Shown in pieces: positions 18,691 to 28,138 of a stretch of 64,000 bases of DNA. This stretch comes from a bacterium. GTDB taxonomy: Bacteria; CLD3; SB21. The translations under genes and the position numbers were made by a program. A model generated the notes under the pieces. It ran no database searches and was not told where the DNA came from. It worked only from the letters and a program-made list of their open reading frames with translations. Each line of letters starts with the position of its first letter. Within the stretch, counting starts at the first letter, position 1. The stretch is taken from contig JAIBAF010000010.1 in the NCBI GenBank assembly GCA_019695335.1, positions 1 through 64,000 of the forward strand. Direction: 5' to 3'.

Positions 18691-18789
18691 TTATTCTTTT
18701 TTTGACATTATGCGAATCCACAAGGCTACCGACATGATTGTATAACATATTAGCAAAATTAATCCCATGACAATTACCGACTTTTCCAT
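18691..18789 (-). CDS. Possible 32-residue single-pass membrane protein
   Basis: A small reading frame encodes a 32-residue peptide with an acidic/basic N-terminus (MEKS), about 22 hydrophobic residues and a basic tail (RIMSKKE). An AAGAG element lies 7 nt before the ATG. The layout resembles small accessory subunits of transporters (MetS-like or symporter accessory proteins), but no symporter gene is adjacent. It sits in the 401-nt gap 18557-18957, upstream of and on the same strand as the YfhO-like gene. Apart from this frame I see no gene, hairpin or clear promoter in that gap. A chance ORF cannot be excluded. Confidence 0.35.
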   Translation of the reverse strand: MEKSVIVMGLILLICYTIMSVALWIRIMSKKE

Positions 18790-18957
18790 GTTCAGACTCT
18801 TTTTTCAATTTTTAAAATTACTTTTTAAAAGGTTAATGTAAAATTCGACTGCCTGCAACTGGCCTTTTAGGTAGTTTTAACAAATTCCTTTTCAAAAAAA
18901 GATCGTTTTTGTATCTTTCGGGTAGTTACCGATTCACTTCTTGGAAATTTTTCATAT

Positions 18958-19989
18958 ATGAATCCCGAATTTCATCGATCAATTGGGGCCTTTTTTAGAA
19001 GGCTCGAACCGTTAGATGTCGAATGGCCGTCTTACTACGAAAGCGTCGAATCAGAATATCATGCGCTTAGCAGTACAGGCGTGATTAATTTTTCTTTGTG
19101 TGGACGAATTCGATTTAAAGGAAAGGACGTATTGGATTTTCTCAATCGTCTCTCCACTAACGACGTCAAATCAATGTTCGATGGCGAGGTCCGTGCGACC
19201 GTATTGGTCAACGAAAAAGGTAGGATTATCGATCTTGTAAGATTATATAAGGATTCCGATTCCATTTGGATGATATGTGCCCCACAAAACGATAAAAAAA
19301 TCTTTCAGTGGCTTGATCGTTACATCATCCGTGATGATGTTAAAATGGAGATCGTTACTGCAGATTGGGACCAATTCGAAATAGCAGGAAACTTATCGGT
19401 AACATTAATAAATAAATTATTTGAAATAACTCCTCGGCCAGGAAAATTTGAAAAAATAACTTTTGAGCAAAACTCTTTGATCGTTTCTTCATCTAATCTC
19501 TTAAAAATTCCTTGTTTTACAATTCTAGTGCCACAAATAATTAGTCAGCAACTCTGGGATCAACTAAACTTAGCCGGCGCAAAGTCATGTGGATGGGATG
19601 CGTTCAATACCCATCGTATCGAACAAAAGATCCCTCTGTTTCATTACGAACTATCAGAAAAATTTAACCCACTTGAAGCAGGATTGCTTGAAGCAATAAG
19701 TTTCACCAAAGGATGTTATATTGGTCAAGAAGTTATCGCACGCCTTGACAGTTCCAATAAAATCCAGCGTCAATTGTACTTGTTTGAATTTGATGACCAG
19801 GTTTCTTTTGAAAACAATATTTTATCGGATGAAAAAGAAGTTGGTATGATCACAAGTTCCGTTTTTTCAATTAAACACAAAAAGTTTATTGGATTAGGCT
19901 ATGTAAAAACTGAATTTGTAAAAAAGCATAATGAATTTACAATAATTGACAAAGCAAAAAAAATTGGATGTAAAATTTTAGAGCCATGA
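18958..19989 (+). CDS. ygfZ: YgfZ/GcvT-family folate-dependent Fe-S protein
   Basis: 343-residue protein of the YgfZ (Iba57) branch of the GcvT fold. These tetrahydrofolate-dependent proteins support maturation or repair of [4Fe-4S] enzymes. The diagnostic K-G-C-Y-x-G-Q-E motif is present at Lys251-Glu258, with the conserved Cys253. The N-terminal GcvT-like region includes FLNRLSTNDVKSM and the RATVLVNEKGRIIDLV strand pair. True glycine-cleavage T protein is excluded by this motif and by the absence of gcvH or gcvP nearby. It is followed by the HU-like gene behind its own promoter, so it is probably monocistronic. Confidence 0.9.
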   Translation: MNPEFHRSIGAFFRRLEPLDVEWPSYYESVESEYHALSSTGVINFSLCGRIRFKGKDVLDFLNRLSTNDVKSMFDGEVRATVLVNEKGRIIDLVRLYKDSDSIWMICAPQNDKKIFQWLDRYIIRDDVKMEIVTADWDQFEIAGNLSVTLINKLFEITPRPGKFEKITFEQNSLIVSSSNLLKIPCFTILVPQIISQQLWDQLNLAGAKSCGWDAFNTHRIEQKIPLFHYELSEKFNPLEAGLLEAISFTKGCYIGQEVIARLDSSNKIQRQLYLFEFDDQVSFENNILSDEKEVGMITSSVFSIKHKKFIGLGYVKTEFVKKHNEFTIIDKAKKIGCKILEP

Positions 19990-20018
19990 ACAGTATTTGA
20001 GCTAACTTTAAGTTTTAC

Positions 20019-20047
20019 TTGACAATGAGAAATGAATTCTTTATTAT
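20019..20047 (+). promoter_or_regulatory. Sigma70-type promoter of the HU-like gene
   Basis: A consensus -35 TTGACA (20019-20024) is separated by exactly 17 nt from a -10 TATTAT (20042-20047). The expected start site near 20054 leaves a leader of about 44 nt with GAGGAG ahead of the ATG at 20098. It is the strongest promoter I can read in the window, as fits an abundant nucleoid protein. Confidence 0.8.
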
Positions 20048-20097
20048 AGGCCTACGTAGTTGAAACGAGATTATGGGTTTTAGAGGAGATTTCTTCA

Positions 20098-20424
20098 ATG
20101 AAAACAATGACTAAGAAAGATGTTTCCAAGCGTGTTGCTGATAAGATGAACGAGAAAGTTCATAATGTTGAGCATTTGGTAGACATTGTTTTCGAATCAA
20201 TACGAGAAATTCTCTCCGAGGCCGATCCGGATGTCCGTATCGAAATCCGTGATTTTGGTGTGTTTGAGGTTAAGACGACCAAAGCTAAGCCTAAAGCGCG
20301 TAACCCCAAAACCGGTGAGATCATTTATGTTCCTCCGAGACGAAAAACACATTTTAAACCGGGCAAATTACTCAAAGAAGTACTCAAACAACCGCTGAAA
20401 CCTGGAGAAAACGCAGGTAATTAA
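20098..20424 (+). CDS. HU/IHF-family DNA-binding protein
   Basis: 108-residue nucleoid protein of the HU/IHF family, which binds and bends DNA as a dimer. The N-terminal helices (MTKKDVSKRVADKM) lead to the beta-arm with the family signature around RNPKTGEIIYVPPRRKTHFK (about 69-88); the usual Pro at the arm tip is present in the KPKARNPKTG context. A 12-residue tail (KQPLKPGENAGN) extends past the usual 90-95-residue length. The start has GAGGAG about 12 nt upstream, and Met4 is an alternative. A strong promoter precedes it and a terminator follows. Confidence 0.93.
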   Translation: MKTMTKKDVSKRVADKMNEKVHNVEHLVDIVFESIREILSEADPDVRIEIRDFGVFEVKTTKAKPKARNPKTGEIIYVPPRRKTHFKPGKLLKEVLKQPLKPGENAGN

Positions 20425-20450
20425 AAGATTAGATAATAAAAAAAATTAAG

Positions 20451-20488
20451 AAACCATCTTGAGAACTTTCAAGATGGTTTTATTGTTT
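20451..20488 (+). terminator. Intrinsic terminator overlapping the ruvX leader
   Basis: A perfect 12-bp stem (20451-20462 with 20469-20480, arm AAACCATCTTGA) with a 6-nt loop is followed by a T-rich tract to 20488. It ends the HU-like transcript. The T-tract abuts the preferred ruvX ATG at 20489, so it also forms the ruvX leader if transcription reads through. Confidence 0.85.
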
Positions 20489-20923
20489 ATGGTCAAAGGC
20501 AGAATATTGGCAATCGATTACGGAGAAACCCGCATAGGGCTGGCATTAAGCGATCCGATGCGTGTCATTGCCGCAGGCTTAACTACTCTCATCGTAAAAA
20601 ATGAAAATGATGCCATAAAACAATTAACGGTAATTATCCGAGAGCAAGACGTAGTTCAAATTGTATTGGGATTACCTTACGATACTCAAGGGCATCTGAG
20701 CGCAAAAGCAATGAAGATTAAATCATTTGCCGATGTGCTTAAAAAAGAAACGGACATTCTTGTAGATTATTGTGATGAACGATTTTCATCCGTTACGGCA
20801 AAAAAAATGCTGTTAGAATCAGAACCAAAAAAGAAACGTCGCGGCAAAGAAAAAATAGACACTTTAGCAGCCGTTGTAATCCTGCGGCATTATATGGATT
20901 CTCAACGACAATCATCCGTTTAA
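20489..20923 (+). CDS. ruvX: Putative pre-16S rRNA nuclease / Holliday junction resolvase YqgF
   Basis: 144-residue RNase H-like nuclease of the YqgF/RuvX family, implicated in 16S rRNA 5'-end maturation. The three acidic active-site positions are visible in ILAIDYGETRIG, in YCDERFSS and in KIDTLAAVVIL; LGLPYDTQG is the second family motif. The frame is open back to a TTG at 20459, but those codons lie in the HU terminator stem. The ATG at 20489 gives the usual N-terminus (MVKGRILAIDYG) and length. No Shine-Dalgarno precedes it, so initiation may be leaderless. The 3' end overlaps yqeY by 12 nt on the opposite strand. Confidence 0.9.
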   Translation: MVKGRILAIDYGETRIGLALSDPMRVIAAGLTTLIVKNENDAIKQLTVIIREQDVVQIVLGLPYDTQGHLSAKAMKIKSFADVLKKETDILVDYCDERFSSVTAKKMLLESEPKKKRRGKEKIDTLAAVVILRHYMDSQRQSSV

Positions 20924-21376
20924 TTTCTTTTTCACTAATTCCTGAACTTTTTTACCGTCGGCTTGCCCTTTGACCTTATTCATGACGATTCCCATGACTT
21001 TACCCATATCTTTGGGTGACGAAGCGCCGGTCTCTTTGATCGATTCATCCACTATTTTGGACAGTTCGGCGTCGTCGAGCTGTTTTGGCAGATAGTCAGT
21101 TATAATACTGAGTTCATAAATTTCTTTTTTAGCCAGATCCTCACGACCGCCTTTCTGATATAATTCGATCGCTTCCTTCCTGCGTTTTGATTCAGCCAAT
21201 AAAAATGACATCTCATCTTCCGCTTTAAAATCCGCCCCTTTATCGATAATCAATTTTTGCAAACTGGATTTTAACATTCTAATGGCATCTAATCTTTCCT
21301 TATCTCCACTCTTCATCGATTTTTTGAGTTCTTCGTTAAGCTGATTAGCCAAAACTGATTCAGCCATAATTGCCAT
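20912..21376 (-). CDS. yqeY: GatB/YqeY domain protein
   Basis: 154-residue YqeY-family protein, a free-standing relative of the C-terminal helical domain of the GatB amidotransferase subunit. The typical sequence runs from a helical N-terminal domain (DAIRMLKSSLQKLIIDKG) through EIYELSIITDYLPKQL to the small C-terminal domain with MGKVMGIVMNKVKGQADGK. Its biochemical role is unsettled; a link to tRNA-dependent amidation is suspected from homology. The first ATG has AGGGA 6 nt upstream; Met4 is possible. It is convergent with ruvX. The 248 nt upstream hold an 8-bp GAGAGAGT/ACTCTCTC inverted repeat about 70 nt apart but no gene. Confidence 0.93.
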   Translation of the reverse strand: MAIMAESVLANQLNEELKKSMKSGDKERLDAIRMLKSSLQKLIIDKGADFKAEDEMSFLLAESKRRKEAIELYQKGGREDLAKKEIYELSIITDYLPKQLDDAELSKIVDESIKETGASSPKDMGKVMGIVMNKVKGQADGKKVQELVKKKLNG

Positions 21377-21624
21377 AGCTGGTCCCTTTTTTGTTTAATT
21401 ACTAAAAATTGTTGGGGAATATAAGAGGAGAAGTTGTGAGGATCAAGTAATTTGACTAAGGGAAAAAATAATGAGAGAGAGTAGCATTTTCATAAACCAA
21501 AATTAATGGAAGAAATAGAGTTACTATTTCTCTGAAAATACTTTAAGGAACTCTCTCCCACTTAACCCTACCTTGCGCAATAAATATAGATTGAATTGCC
21601 CAGCCCTGCTGTGACACACGTCAC

Positions 21625-24600
21625 TTATGAAGGTATTTCGTGGGGTTTGCATGGGAGTGTAAATGAAAATTCAGTCCATTCATTGATTGTGCTGTCAAAA
21701 GTTATCCTACCTTTATGTTTCTCAATTATCCCATAACTTATTGATAAACCTAAACCTGTGCCTTGGCCAATTGGTTTGGTAGTAAAAAAAGGATCAAACA
21801 CTTTCGAACGAATAAACTCTGGAATTCCGCACCCATTGTCTCGAATTTTTACGATTACTCCACCATCATTTTCATTTTCGGTTGTAATATTGATTTCGCC
21901 AACGATCGTGCTCGATGAATGATTTAAATATTTTTTTTCAATCGCTTGCGCAGCATTGACTAATAAGTTCAAAAGAACTTGATTGATCTGATTAACATAA
22001 CAAAAAATGTTATTGGTCGCATGATAATGTTTGTTAATCTCCAGAATATGTTTGTACTGGTTCATAAAAAGCTTAACGGTTGTATCAATACAATCGTGGA
22101 TGTCGACTTCATTCAATTCAACTTCATCCAAACGTGAAAAATTTCTAAGATCCAGCACAATATTACGAATACGTTCCGTAGCATTTTTCATACTTCCAAT
22201 GAGTACGTCCAAATCAGATTTTATGAATTCGTAGTCAACCGATTTTTTGTACGATTCGATTTCAGTAAATAATTGTCCATTAGACTGTGATTCATATTGA
22301 GCAATCAACGTCCGCAGTGTTCGGACATAATCATCCACATACATGACATTACCGGCAAGAATAGAAGTAGGATTATTGATTTCATGCGCAACTCCTGCTA
22401 CTAATTGTCCCAATGCGGCCATTTTTTCCGATTGCACAAGTTGAGTCTGAGTTTTTTGAAGCTGATCCAGTATCTTTTGTAGCTCTTCCTTTTGTTTTAG
22501 AATTTCAGACGTCCGCTCCTGCACTTTCATTTCCAGTTCACGGTTTCTTCGTCTCATTCTTTGCAACTTCTGGTTGACCCGAAATCGATAACTTCCATAC
22601 GTAACGCCTGAAATCACTAAAATTGTAATGGTGATAAGCCAGGGATTAATCCACCATGGTGCAGGAATACTGAAAGATACGGCTGCAGGTAAAGCGCTAA
22701 AAACTTTCTCGCTATTTTGTGCACGGACGACAAACGTATAATCTCCCGGACTCAGATTCGTATATCGAATTTCGTTTTTCTTTGTAAAGTCTGACCAATT
22801 TTCTTCAAAACCTTCTAATTTATATTGGTATTGATTTTCTTTTTCGTCTAAATAGGATAGAGCAACAAATTCAAATTCAATTGAATTGCCTGTAGGAGAA
22901 AAATGTAGTTGCTGTTGCACATTAGAAAGAAAATTAAAATAAATGACCGAATCAGACATTGCAATTTTTTTTATATAAACAGGCGGAGCAATAGCAGCTT
23001 TTTCGTGTAAATCCTGAAATCGGGTTAATCCGCTAAAACTGCCGATCCAGACTCGCTCTTTTTGATCCAAATACAGGCTGTTGTTAGTCGTCGCTTCGTC
23101 ACCGAGCATGCCGCTGGTCTTGCTCAGAAGTTTAATCAACTGCGGATTATCGTTATAGTTAAACCAGCCAAAACCTTTACTGCCAAACCACATACGATCA
23201 TTTTGCTTATCATATTCGATGACCGGAACGATATTGTCACCTAATCCTAGATTTTTTGCACTGTAATTAGTGAACTCTTTTTCATCAAAATGAGAAATTC
23301 CTAAGTCACTCCCAATCCATAAATTGCCATTTTTATCCTCGCAAATAACATTGACCGTGTTATCGATCAATCCATTTTCTTTTGTCCAAATCTGAAATCT
23401 CAATGAATCCAAATTCGAATAATTCTGAACTAAGACTAAACCGCCGGAAACGCCCAACCATATTCGATGATGATGATCTTTAAAAACAGACCATACCTGA
23501 TTACCTGGTAAGCCTTTTTCTTTGGAATACAAAGCCGTTTTTTTTCCATCATTCACCATCAATCCATTGAGCGTACCAAACCACATCCATCCATTATCGC
23601 TTTCTTCGATATCAATAATTGTAGATTGCGTAATCGAATAAATATCATTTCGATTACGGACGTTACCATTCTTATATTCAAAAAGATGATGTTCGGAACC
23701 CACCCATAAAACTTTTTTTCGATCAAATTTGAGTGACCATACGGCGTCTCCTGCAGGTAACCAGTTTTTGGAGATGGGACGGATTTGTGCATGGTCATAT
23801 ACGTCTAATCCATTATCGCTGCCTATATAGATCATATCTTCGTCATCCCCTGTCACAGCATTGACAACATTAGAAGACAGGCCATCTTTAATGGTAAAAT
23901 TAAAAATGTTTTGATAGGGAATTTTAAAACATCCACCGCCGTTTGTGCCGACCCAAATAGTTCCTTCGCGATCTTCGATAACAGCATGGAGGCTGTTGGA
24001 TGAATAATTTTCATCCATAAAATAACTGTGAAAGTGTCCGCGCCGATACTTACTGAGTCCATGATCCGTGGCGATCCATATCGAAGAATCGCGCGTAACC
24101 GTTGCGGCTGAAACATCCGGATGAACAAGTCCATCCTCCACCGTCAGCTTTGTAATAAAAGCATGATAGTCTTGGCTTTGGCTCTTCAAAAAACGTTGAA
24201 CGTCAAAAAGCTGAACACCATTTTTAGTACAAAATATAATCCGTCCCATCCAGTCTTCGGTTATTCTATTGACGTCGTCTTGAATAATTAAACTTTTAAA
24301 AACAGAATCATACTTTGTTTGTTGAAATTTCAGCCATGCTACGCCGCCACGCCCGCCAAACCAAAGGTCGCCACGGCTATCGATAAAACCTGCACGAAAA
24401 TCGTTACTGATCAGACCTTTTTCCCTGGAAAAATTTGTAAATTGTTTTCCATTAAATCGGCTAACGCCTCCGTGATTAGTAGGAAACCAATAATTTCCCA
24501 GTCGGTCTTTGACCGTTTCCCAAACGAATCCGTTTCCTAGACCGTCATCCGAAGTATAATTTTCAAAAGTTTGTCCGTCAAAAATGGAAACGCCTTCGTC

Positions 24601-24894
24601 GCATGTGATCCACAATTTATCATCATCATCTTGAAAAATACTGCGAACTACATTGCCGACCAATCCGTCATCTTTAGTAAATGTCCGGAATTTGACGCCA
24701 TCATATTTGATTAATCCTCCGCCTGTGGCAAACCACATGAAGCCATGACGATCTTGATGAATATCCCACACCTGGGCGTGCGGAAATCCATCGTTGAGCG
24801 AATAATATTTAAAATACAATTGCTGCGAGTAACCGTTTATAACGATACTCCACAACAATCCTACGCTCCACAGAATCGATTTGTGTGATTTCAT
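21625..24894 (-). CDS. Periplasmic propeller (Reg_prop/Y_Y_Y) sensor histidine kinase
   Basis: 1089-residue membrane sensor kinase. After a signal peptide (about 1-23), a chain of Reg_prop repeats (W-I/F-G/A-T/S motifs such as [16 protein letters not shown]) fills about 25-640 and should form two periplasmic beta-propellers. A Y_Y_Y domain follows (about 650-735, [10 protein letters not shown]), then one membrane helix (about 738-765), a coiled coil and a kinase core: HisKA with His837 in GVAHEINN, an N-box, DNGCGIP and [10 protein letters not shown]. Unlike Bacteroidota hybrid two-component systems it has no receiver or AraC domain, so phosphate must go to a separate regulator, which is not nearby. 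It lies 34 nt after the LPP20/DUF4384 gene on the same strand. The ligand is unknown. Confidence 0.93.
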   Translation of the reverse strand: MKSHKSILWSVGLLWSIVINGYSQQLYFKYYSLNDGFPHAQVWDIHQDRHGFMWFATGGGLIKYDGVKFRTFTKDDGLVGNVVRSIFQDDDDKLWITCDEGVSIFDGQTFENYTSDDGLGNGFVWETVKDRLGNYWFPTNHGGVSRFNGKQFTNFSREKGLISNDFRAGFIDSRGDLWFGGRGGVAWLKFQQTKYDSVFKSLIIQDDVNRITEDWMGRIIFCTKNGVQLFDVQRFLKSQSQDYHAFITKLTVEDGLVHPDVSAATVTRDSSIWIATDHGLSKYRRGHFHSYFMDENYSSNSLHAVIEDREGTIWVGTNGGGCFKIPYQNIFNFTIKDGLSSNVVNAVTGDDEDMIYIGSDNGLDVYDHAQIRPISKNWLPAGDAVWSLKFDRKKVLWVGSEHHLFEYKNGNVRNRNDIYSITQSTIIDIEESDNGWMWFGTLNGLMVNDGKKTALYSKEKGLPGNQVWSVFKDHHHRIWLGVSGGLVLVQNYSNLDSLRFQIWTKENGLIDNTVNVICEDKNGNLWIGSDLGISHFDEKEFTNYSAKNLGLGDNIVPVIEYDKQNDRMWFGSKGFGWFNYNDNPQLIKLLSKTSGMLGDEATTNNSLYLDQKERVWIGSFSGLTRFQDLHEKAAIAPPVYIKKIAMSDSVIYFNFLSNVQQQLHFSPTGNSIEFEFVALSYLDEKENQYQYKLEGFEENWSDFTKKNEIRYTNLSPGDYTFVVRAQNSEKVFSALPAAVSFSIPAPWWINPWLITITILVISGVTYGSYRFRVNQKLQRMRRRNRELEMKVQERTSEILKQKEELQKILDQLQKTQTQLVQSEKMAALGQLVAGVAHEINNPTSILAGNVMYVDDYVRTLRTLIAQYESQSNGQLFTEIESYKKSVDYEFIKSDLDVLIGSMKNATERIRNIVLDLRNFSRLDEVELNEVDIHDCIDTTVKLFMNQYKHILEINKHYHATNNIFCYVNQINQVLLNLLVNAAQAIEKKYLNHSSSTIVGEINITTENENDGGVIVKIRDNGCGIPEFIRSKVFDPFFTTKPIGQGTGLGLSISYGIIEKHKGRITFDSTINEWTEFSFTLPCKPHEIPS

Positions 24895-24928
24895 TGAGAT
24901 TTGATGGAAGAATAAAAGTCGAACCAGA

Positions 24929-26530
24929 CTATTTCAGGCTTTTTACGGTTGTTAACGACACACTGGCTTCGGCATAACCGGTATCTTTTTTACCCATCGC
25001 AACGGCCTTAAAATTTTCAACCAGCGATTTTGTATCTTTTTTCAAAAGATACATTCCATTTCCGATTTGCTGAACGGATTGTTTGTCCAACTCCGGAAAT
25101 GGTTCGGTGCTTGCAAAAGCTTTGATCAACTCAGTTCCAAACGGTTCAGCGACTGTAAATTCAAACGGTGTATCCGATCCTCCCAATGTGTATACATTAT
25201 CCGCACGCATTTTAAAAGATTTGTCCGAAAGAGTATTGGGAAATATCTGGATATTATTTCCACCGGCATCGTGATAAATAACTTTGACATAGCAATCCTG
25301 GTTGGATTTGAGATAAATCAACAGTTTTTCATTCTCTTTATAAACGCCGCCGTCTCCCCGATCTGTCCAAATCACCAGTTTGAGATTAGAATTTCGTTTG
25401 TCATCTTTGAGTAATTCCAAATCGCTTTGGATTTGAGAGAAATTCTCGGGACGATAGCTGATCGATTTTGGAATAGATTTTTCAGGAAATGTCAGATTAG
25501 CGCTGCCAATGTTTTCGCCTGTCACCCGAGTTACGATCTGTGTCCGTATTTCAATTTTGTCATCGAGTTCCCAATAACTTCCAATGATGGTAGCATCAGC
25601 GCCGGAAATAGACGCCAATCCTTCCGCCGTCCCGTCAAATTGAATTCCGTGAGATTGCAGGTATTGCGAAACTTTTTTACTGCCAATGACTTTAGCCTGA
25701 CCAATTTTGGCTAACTCAACTTCGATTTTTTCTTTCAGATACGCCGTGAAGGCACTGGACATTTTAGTGTTTTGATAATTGAAATTACCAAATACCACGC
25801 TGGTGTTGGCCGCATGATCACCGAAGGAACGGTATAATTTGTATACCAACAACGCAACGGTGATATCCAGATTGCTATTGGCTTCATCTTTTCCGATGGC
25901 ATCAATGATGCCTGAAATTTCAGATTCCTCGCTGATTTTACTTATTCCCGCTTCAAACGTTTCATCAGGCTGAATGATACGAAGCTTCTTCAATTGACGG
26001 TCCATACGTTCTAATTCGGAAATGCAAATTTGCATTTTTTCGATCGCTTCGTAATAACTCTTGTTCTTAAAAAGCACTTTGCCTTGTTCAAGAAAATTTT
26101 TGTAACGCGCATTTTTGTCCGTAATTTCGGCGCGTAAAGCTTGGCCGGCTACTTGCCGGTCTAGAACCGCTAAAGCATAGTACGTTTTATTTTTTTTATT
26201 ATAATCGGTGTCTTCGATTCGCAAGCCTTGCAAATCAAGATTCACAGCAGCTTTAGATTCTTCAACAACGGTCGAACTTGATTCGCCGCTTTTACCTGAA
26301 ATTTTTTCTGTACTTGAATACGTTTGTTCGCCGGTAATTTTTACTTCGATAATTTTGGCAATATTCAGAAAAGCCTGATTTTTGGCCTCATCGATTGTTG
26401 ATCCGGCTCCCACTGCTTGAAGATATTTGGCATCAGGAAACTTATCGGATTTATTTTTCTTCGCCCAATCTTTTTCCTGCGCTACTGACCATTGGCAAAC
26501 AAAAAGAAAAGCTAAAAGCCATGTTTTCAT
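24929..26530 (-). CDS. Secreted LPP20 and DUF4384 domain protein
   Basis: 533-residue exported protein with a signal peptide (about 1-17) but no lipobox. Residues about 30-140 match the LPP20 lipoprotein-like pattern (YLQAVGAGSTIDEAKNQAF then YYALAVLDR). A helical linker follows, then a region resembling TolB-N/CsgG-type nucleotide-fold modules (about 245-350, FGNFNYQNTKMSSAFTAYLK and ATIIGSYWELD). The C-terminal domain (about 385-500) has YKENEKLLIYLKSNQDCYVKV and IQIFPN, typical of DUF4384. It probably acts in the periplasm; the function is unknown. It is the first gene of a two-gene unit with the propeller kinase, which hints at a sensory accessory role (inference). Confidence 0.8.
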   Translation of the reverse strand: MKTWLLAFLFVCQWSVAQEKDWAKKNKSDKFPDAKYLQAVGAGSTIDEAKNQAFLNIAKIIEVKITGEQTYSSTEKISGKSGESSSTVVEESKAAVNLDLQGLRIEDTDYNKKNKTYYALAVLDRQVAGQALRAEITDKNARYKNFLEQGKVLFKNKSYYEAIEKMQICISELERMDRQLKKLRIIQPDETFEAGISKISEESEISGIIDAIGKDEANSNLDITVALLVYKLYRSFGDHAANTSVVFGNFNYQNTKMSSAFTAYLKEKIEVELAKIGQAKVIGSKKVSQYLQSHGIQFDGTAEGLASISGADATIIGSYWELDDKIEIRTQIVTRVTGENIGSANLTFPEKSIPKSISYRPENFSQIQSDLELLKDDKRNSNLKLVIWTDRGDGGVYKENEKLLIYLKSNQDCYVKVIYHDAGGNNIQIFPNTLSDKSFKMRADNVYTLGGSDTPFEFTVAEPFGTELIKAFASTEPFPELDKQSVQQIGNGMYLLKKDTKSLVENFKAVAMGKKDTGYAEASVSLTTVKSLK

Positions 26531-26706
26531 ATCGACATCTCAATTTGGATTAAATGAAAATTCAGGACAGGATTTAACGTGTTTAATATATGCGATTTAC
26601 GTAATAAATGCAAAGAAAAGCTCGACGTATTCCCTTGAATTTGTTGGAAAAAAAAGTTACATATAACCGATTTTAATCGCCCAACCAGCATTTCAGGAGA
26701 TTACAC

Positions 26707-28077
26707 ATGGAAAAGGTACTTGATTACATTGAATCCAATAAAGACGCTTACGTAAATGAATTAACCGATTTTTTACGTATTCCCAGTATCAGCGCTGATC
26801 CGAAACACAAACAGGATGTCGAACGTTGCGCCCAATACGTTTCCGATCAAATGCGGAAAATTGGTTTAAACAATGTCCAGGTTTTCCCGACCGACGGACA
26901 TCCGATTGTGTATGGCGAATGGTTAGGAGCGCCGGGAATGCCGACCGTTTTATATTACGGCCATTATGATGTACAGCCTGTGGATCCGTTGAATTTATGG
27001 CATAGCGGGCCATTTGATCCGACGATCAAAGATGGGTACATCTACGCACGGGGTTCTTCCGACGACAAAGGTCAGGTTTTCATGAATTTCAAAAGCGTCG
27101 AAGCGCACATGAAAATTAACGGCAAATTACCGGTGAATATCAAGTACATCATCGAAGGCGAAGAAGAAGTTGGCAGTAATAATCTCGATAAATTTATTGC
27201 GGCGCATACGGAAATGCTGAAGGCTGACATCGTATTAATTTCCGACACATCTTTTTTTGCCGACGAAATGCCGTCCATTGCTTACGGTCTTCGCGGCCTC
27301 TGCTATATGGAAATTGAAATGACCGGCCCCAATCGCGACTTGCATTCCGGCGTTTACGGAGGCGCCGTTGCCAATCCAGTCAATGAGTTGGCTAATCTTA
27401 TTGCTAAATTAAAAGACAAAAACGGGAAAATTGCGATCCCTGGATTCTACGACAAAGTTCGCCCGCTTACCAAAAAAGAAAAAGACGCTTATAAACGCCT
27501 GCCTTTCAAACGAAAAGAATATCTCGCGGAATTAGGCATTAAAGAAACATTTGGAGAAAAAGGCTACTCGATTCTCGAGCAAGTGAGCGGCCGTCCGACA
27601 CTTGATTGTAACGGTATCTGGGGCGGTTATCAGGGAGAAGGAGCCAAAACCGTACTACCTTCTAAAGCCGGCGCAAAAATCAGTATGAGACTTGTTCCGA
27701 ACCAGACACCTGAAGCAATCGCCAAACTGTTTGAAAAACACGTCAAAAAACTATGCCCGAAAACCATGCAAATCAAAGTAACGACTTTGCACGGAGCTTA
27801 CCCGGCTATTACGGACATTACAACCAAAGAGATTACGGCCGCAGCAAACGCTTTGGAAAAAGTATTCAAGAAAAAGCCGCTCTTCGCTCGTGAAGGTGGT
27901 TCTATACCTGTAGTGGCTGCGTTTGAAAAATTATTGGGATTGAAATCCATATTGATGGGCTTCGGACTTGATTCAGACGCTATCCACTCTCCCAATGAAC
28001 ATTTCAAATTAGCTAATTTCCATCGCGGGATCAAAAGCACAGCAGTATTTTTTGACGAATTAGCCAAATTAAGTTAA
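26707..28077 (+). CDS. M20-family dipeptidase
   Basis: 456-residue zinc peptidase of family M20 (carnosinase/CNDP-like dipeptidase branch). Zinc-site residues are visible: His86 and catalytic Asp88 in YYGHYDVQP, bridging Asp120 in GSSDDKG, and the acidic GEEEVGS motif (Glu152/Glu153) with the general base. The C-terminal DAIHSPNE segment supplies the last His ligand. The middle LHSGVYGGAVANP region belongs to the dimerisation domain. It has no signal peptide, so it is cytoplasmic. AGGAG precedes the ATG. A strong terminator follows, just ahead of the EI24-type gene. Peptide substrate range is not predictable. Confidence 0.93.
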   Translation: MEKVLDYIESNKDAYVNELTDFLRIPSISADPKHKQDVERCAQYVSDQMRKIGLNNVQVFPTDGHPIVYGEWLGAPGMPTVLYYGHYDVQPVDPLNLWHSGPFDPTIKDGYIYARGSSDDKGQVFMNFKSVEAHMKINGKLPVNIKYIIEGEEEVGSNNLDKFIAAHTEMLKADIVLISDTSFFADEMPSIAYGLRGLCYMEIEMTGPNRDLHSGVYGGAVANPVNELANLIAKLKDKNGKIAIPGFYDKVRPLTKKEKDAYKRLPFKRKEYLAELGIKETFGEKGYSILEQVSGRPTLDCNGIWGGYQGEGAKTVLPSKAGAKISMRLVPNQTPEAIAKLFEKHVKKLCPKTMQIKVTTLHGAYPAITDITTKEITAAANALEKVFKKKPLFAREGGSIPVVAAFEKLLGLKSILMGFGLDSDAIHSPNEHFKLANFHRGIKSTAVFFDELAKLS

Positions 28078-28097
28078 TGTAATCTTATACCACTATA

Positions 28098-28130
28098 AGC
28101 GACGGAATTTAGGTTCCGTCGCTTTTTTTT
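28098..28130 (+). terminator. Intrinsic terminator after the M20 dipeptidase
   Basis: A perfect 10-bp stem (28098-28107 with 28114-28123, arm AGCGACGGAA) with a 6-nt loop runs into eight Ts ending at 28130. The next start codon is only 8 nt further, which leaves no room for a separate promoter after it. Confidence 0.92.
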
Positions 28131-28138
28131 ACATTTTT

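Noticed and set aside
21610-21625. CRP-like TGTGA-N6-TCACT dyad
   Set aside because: It lies at the 3' end of the propeller kinase gene, far from the next promoter, so it is probably chance.
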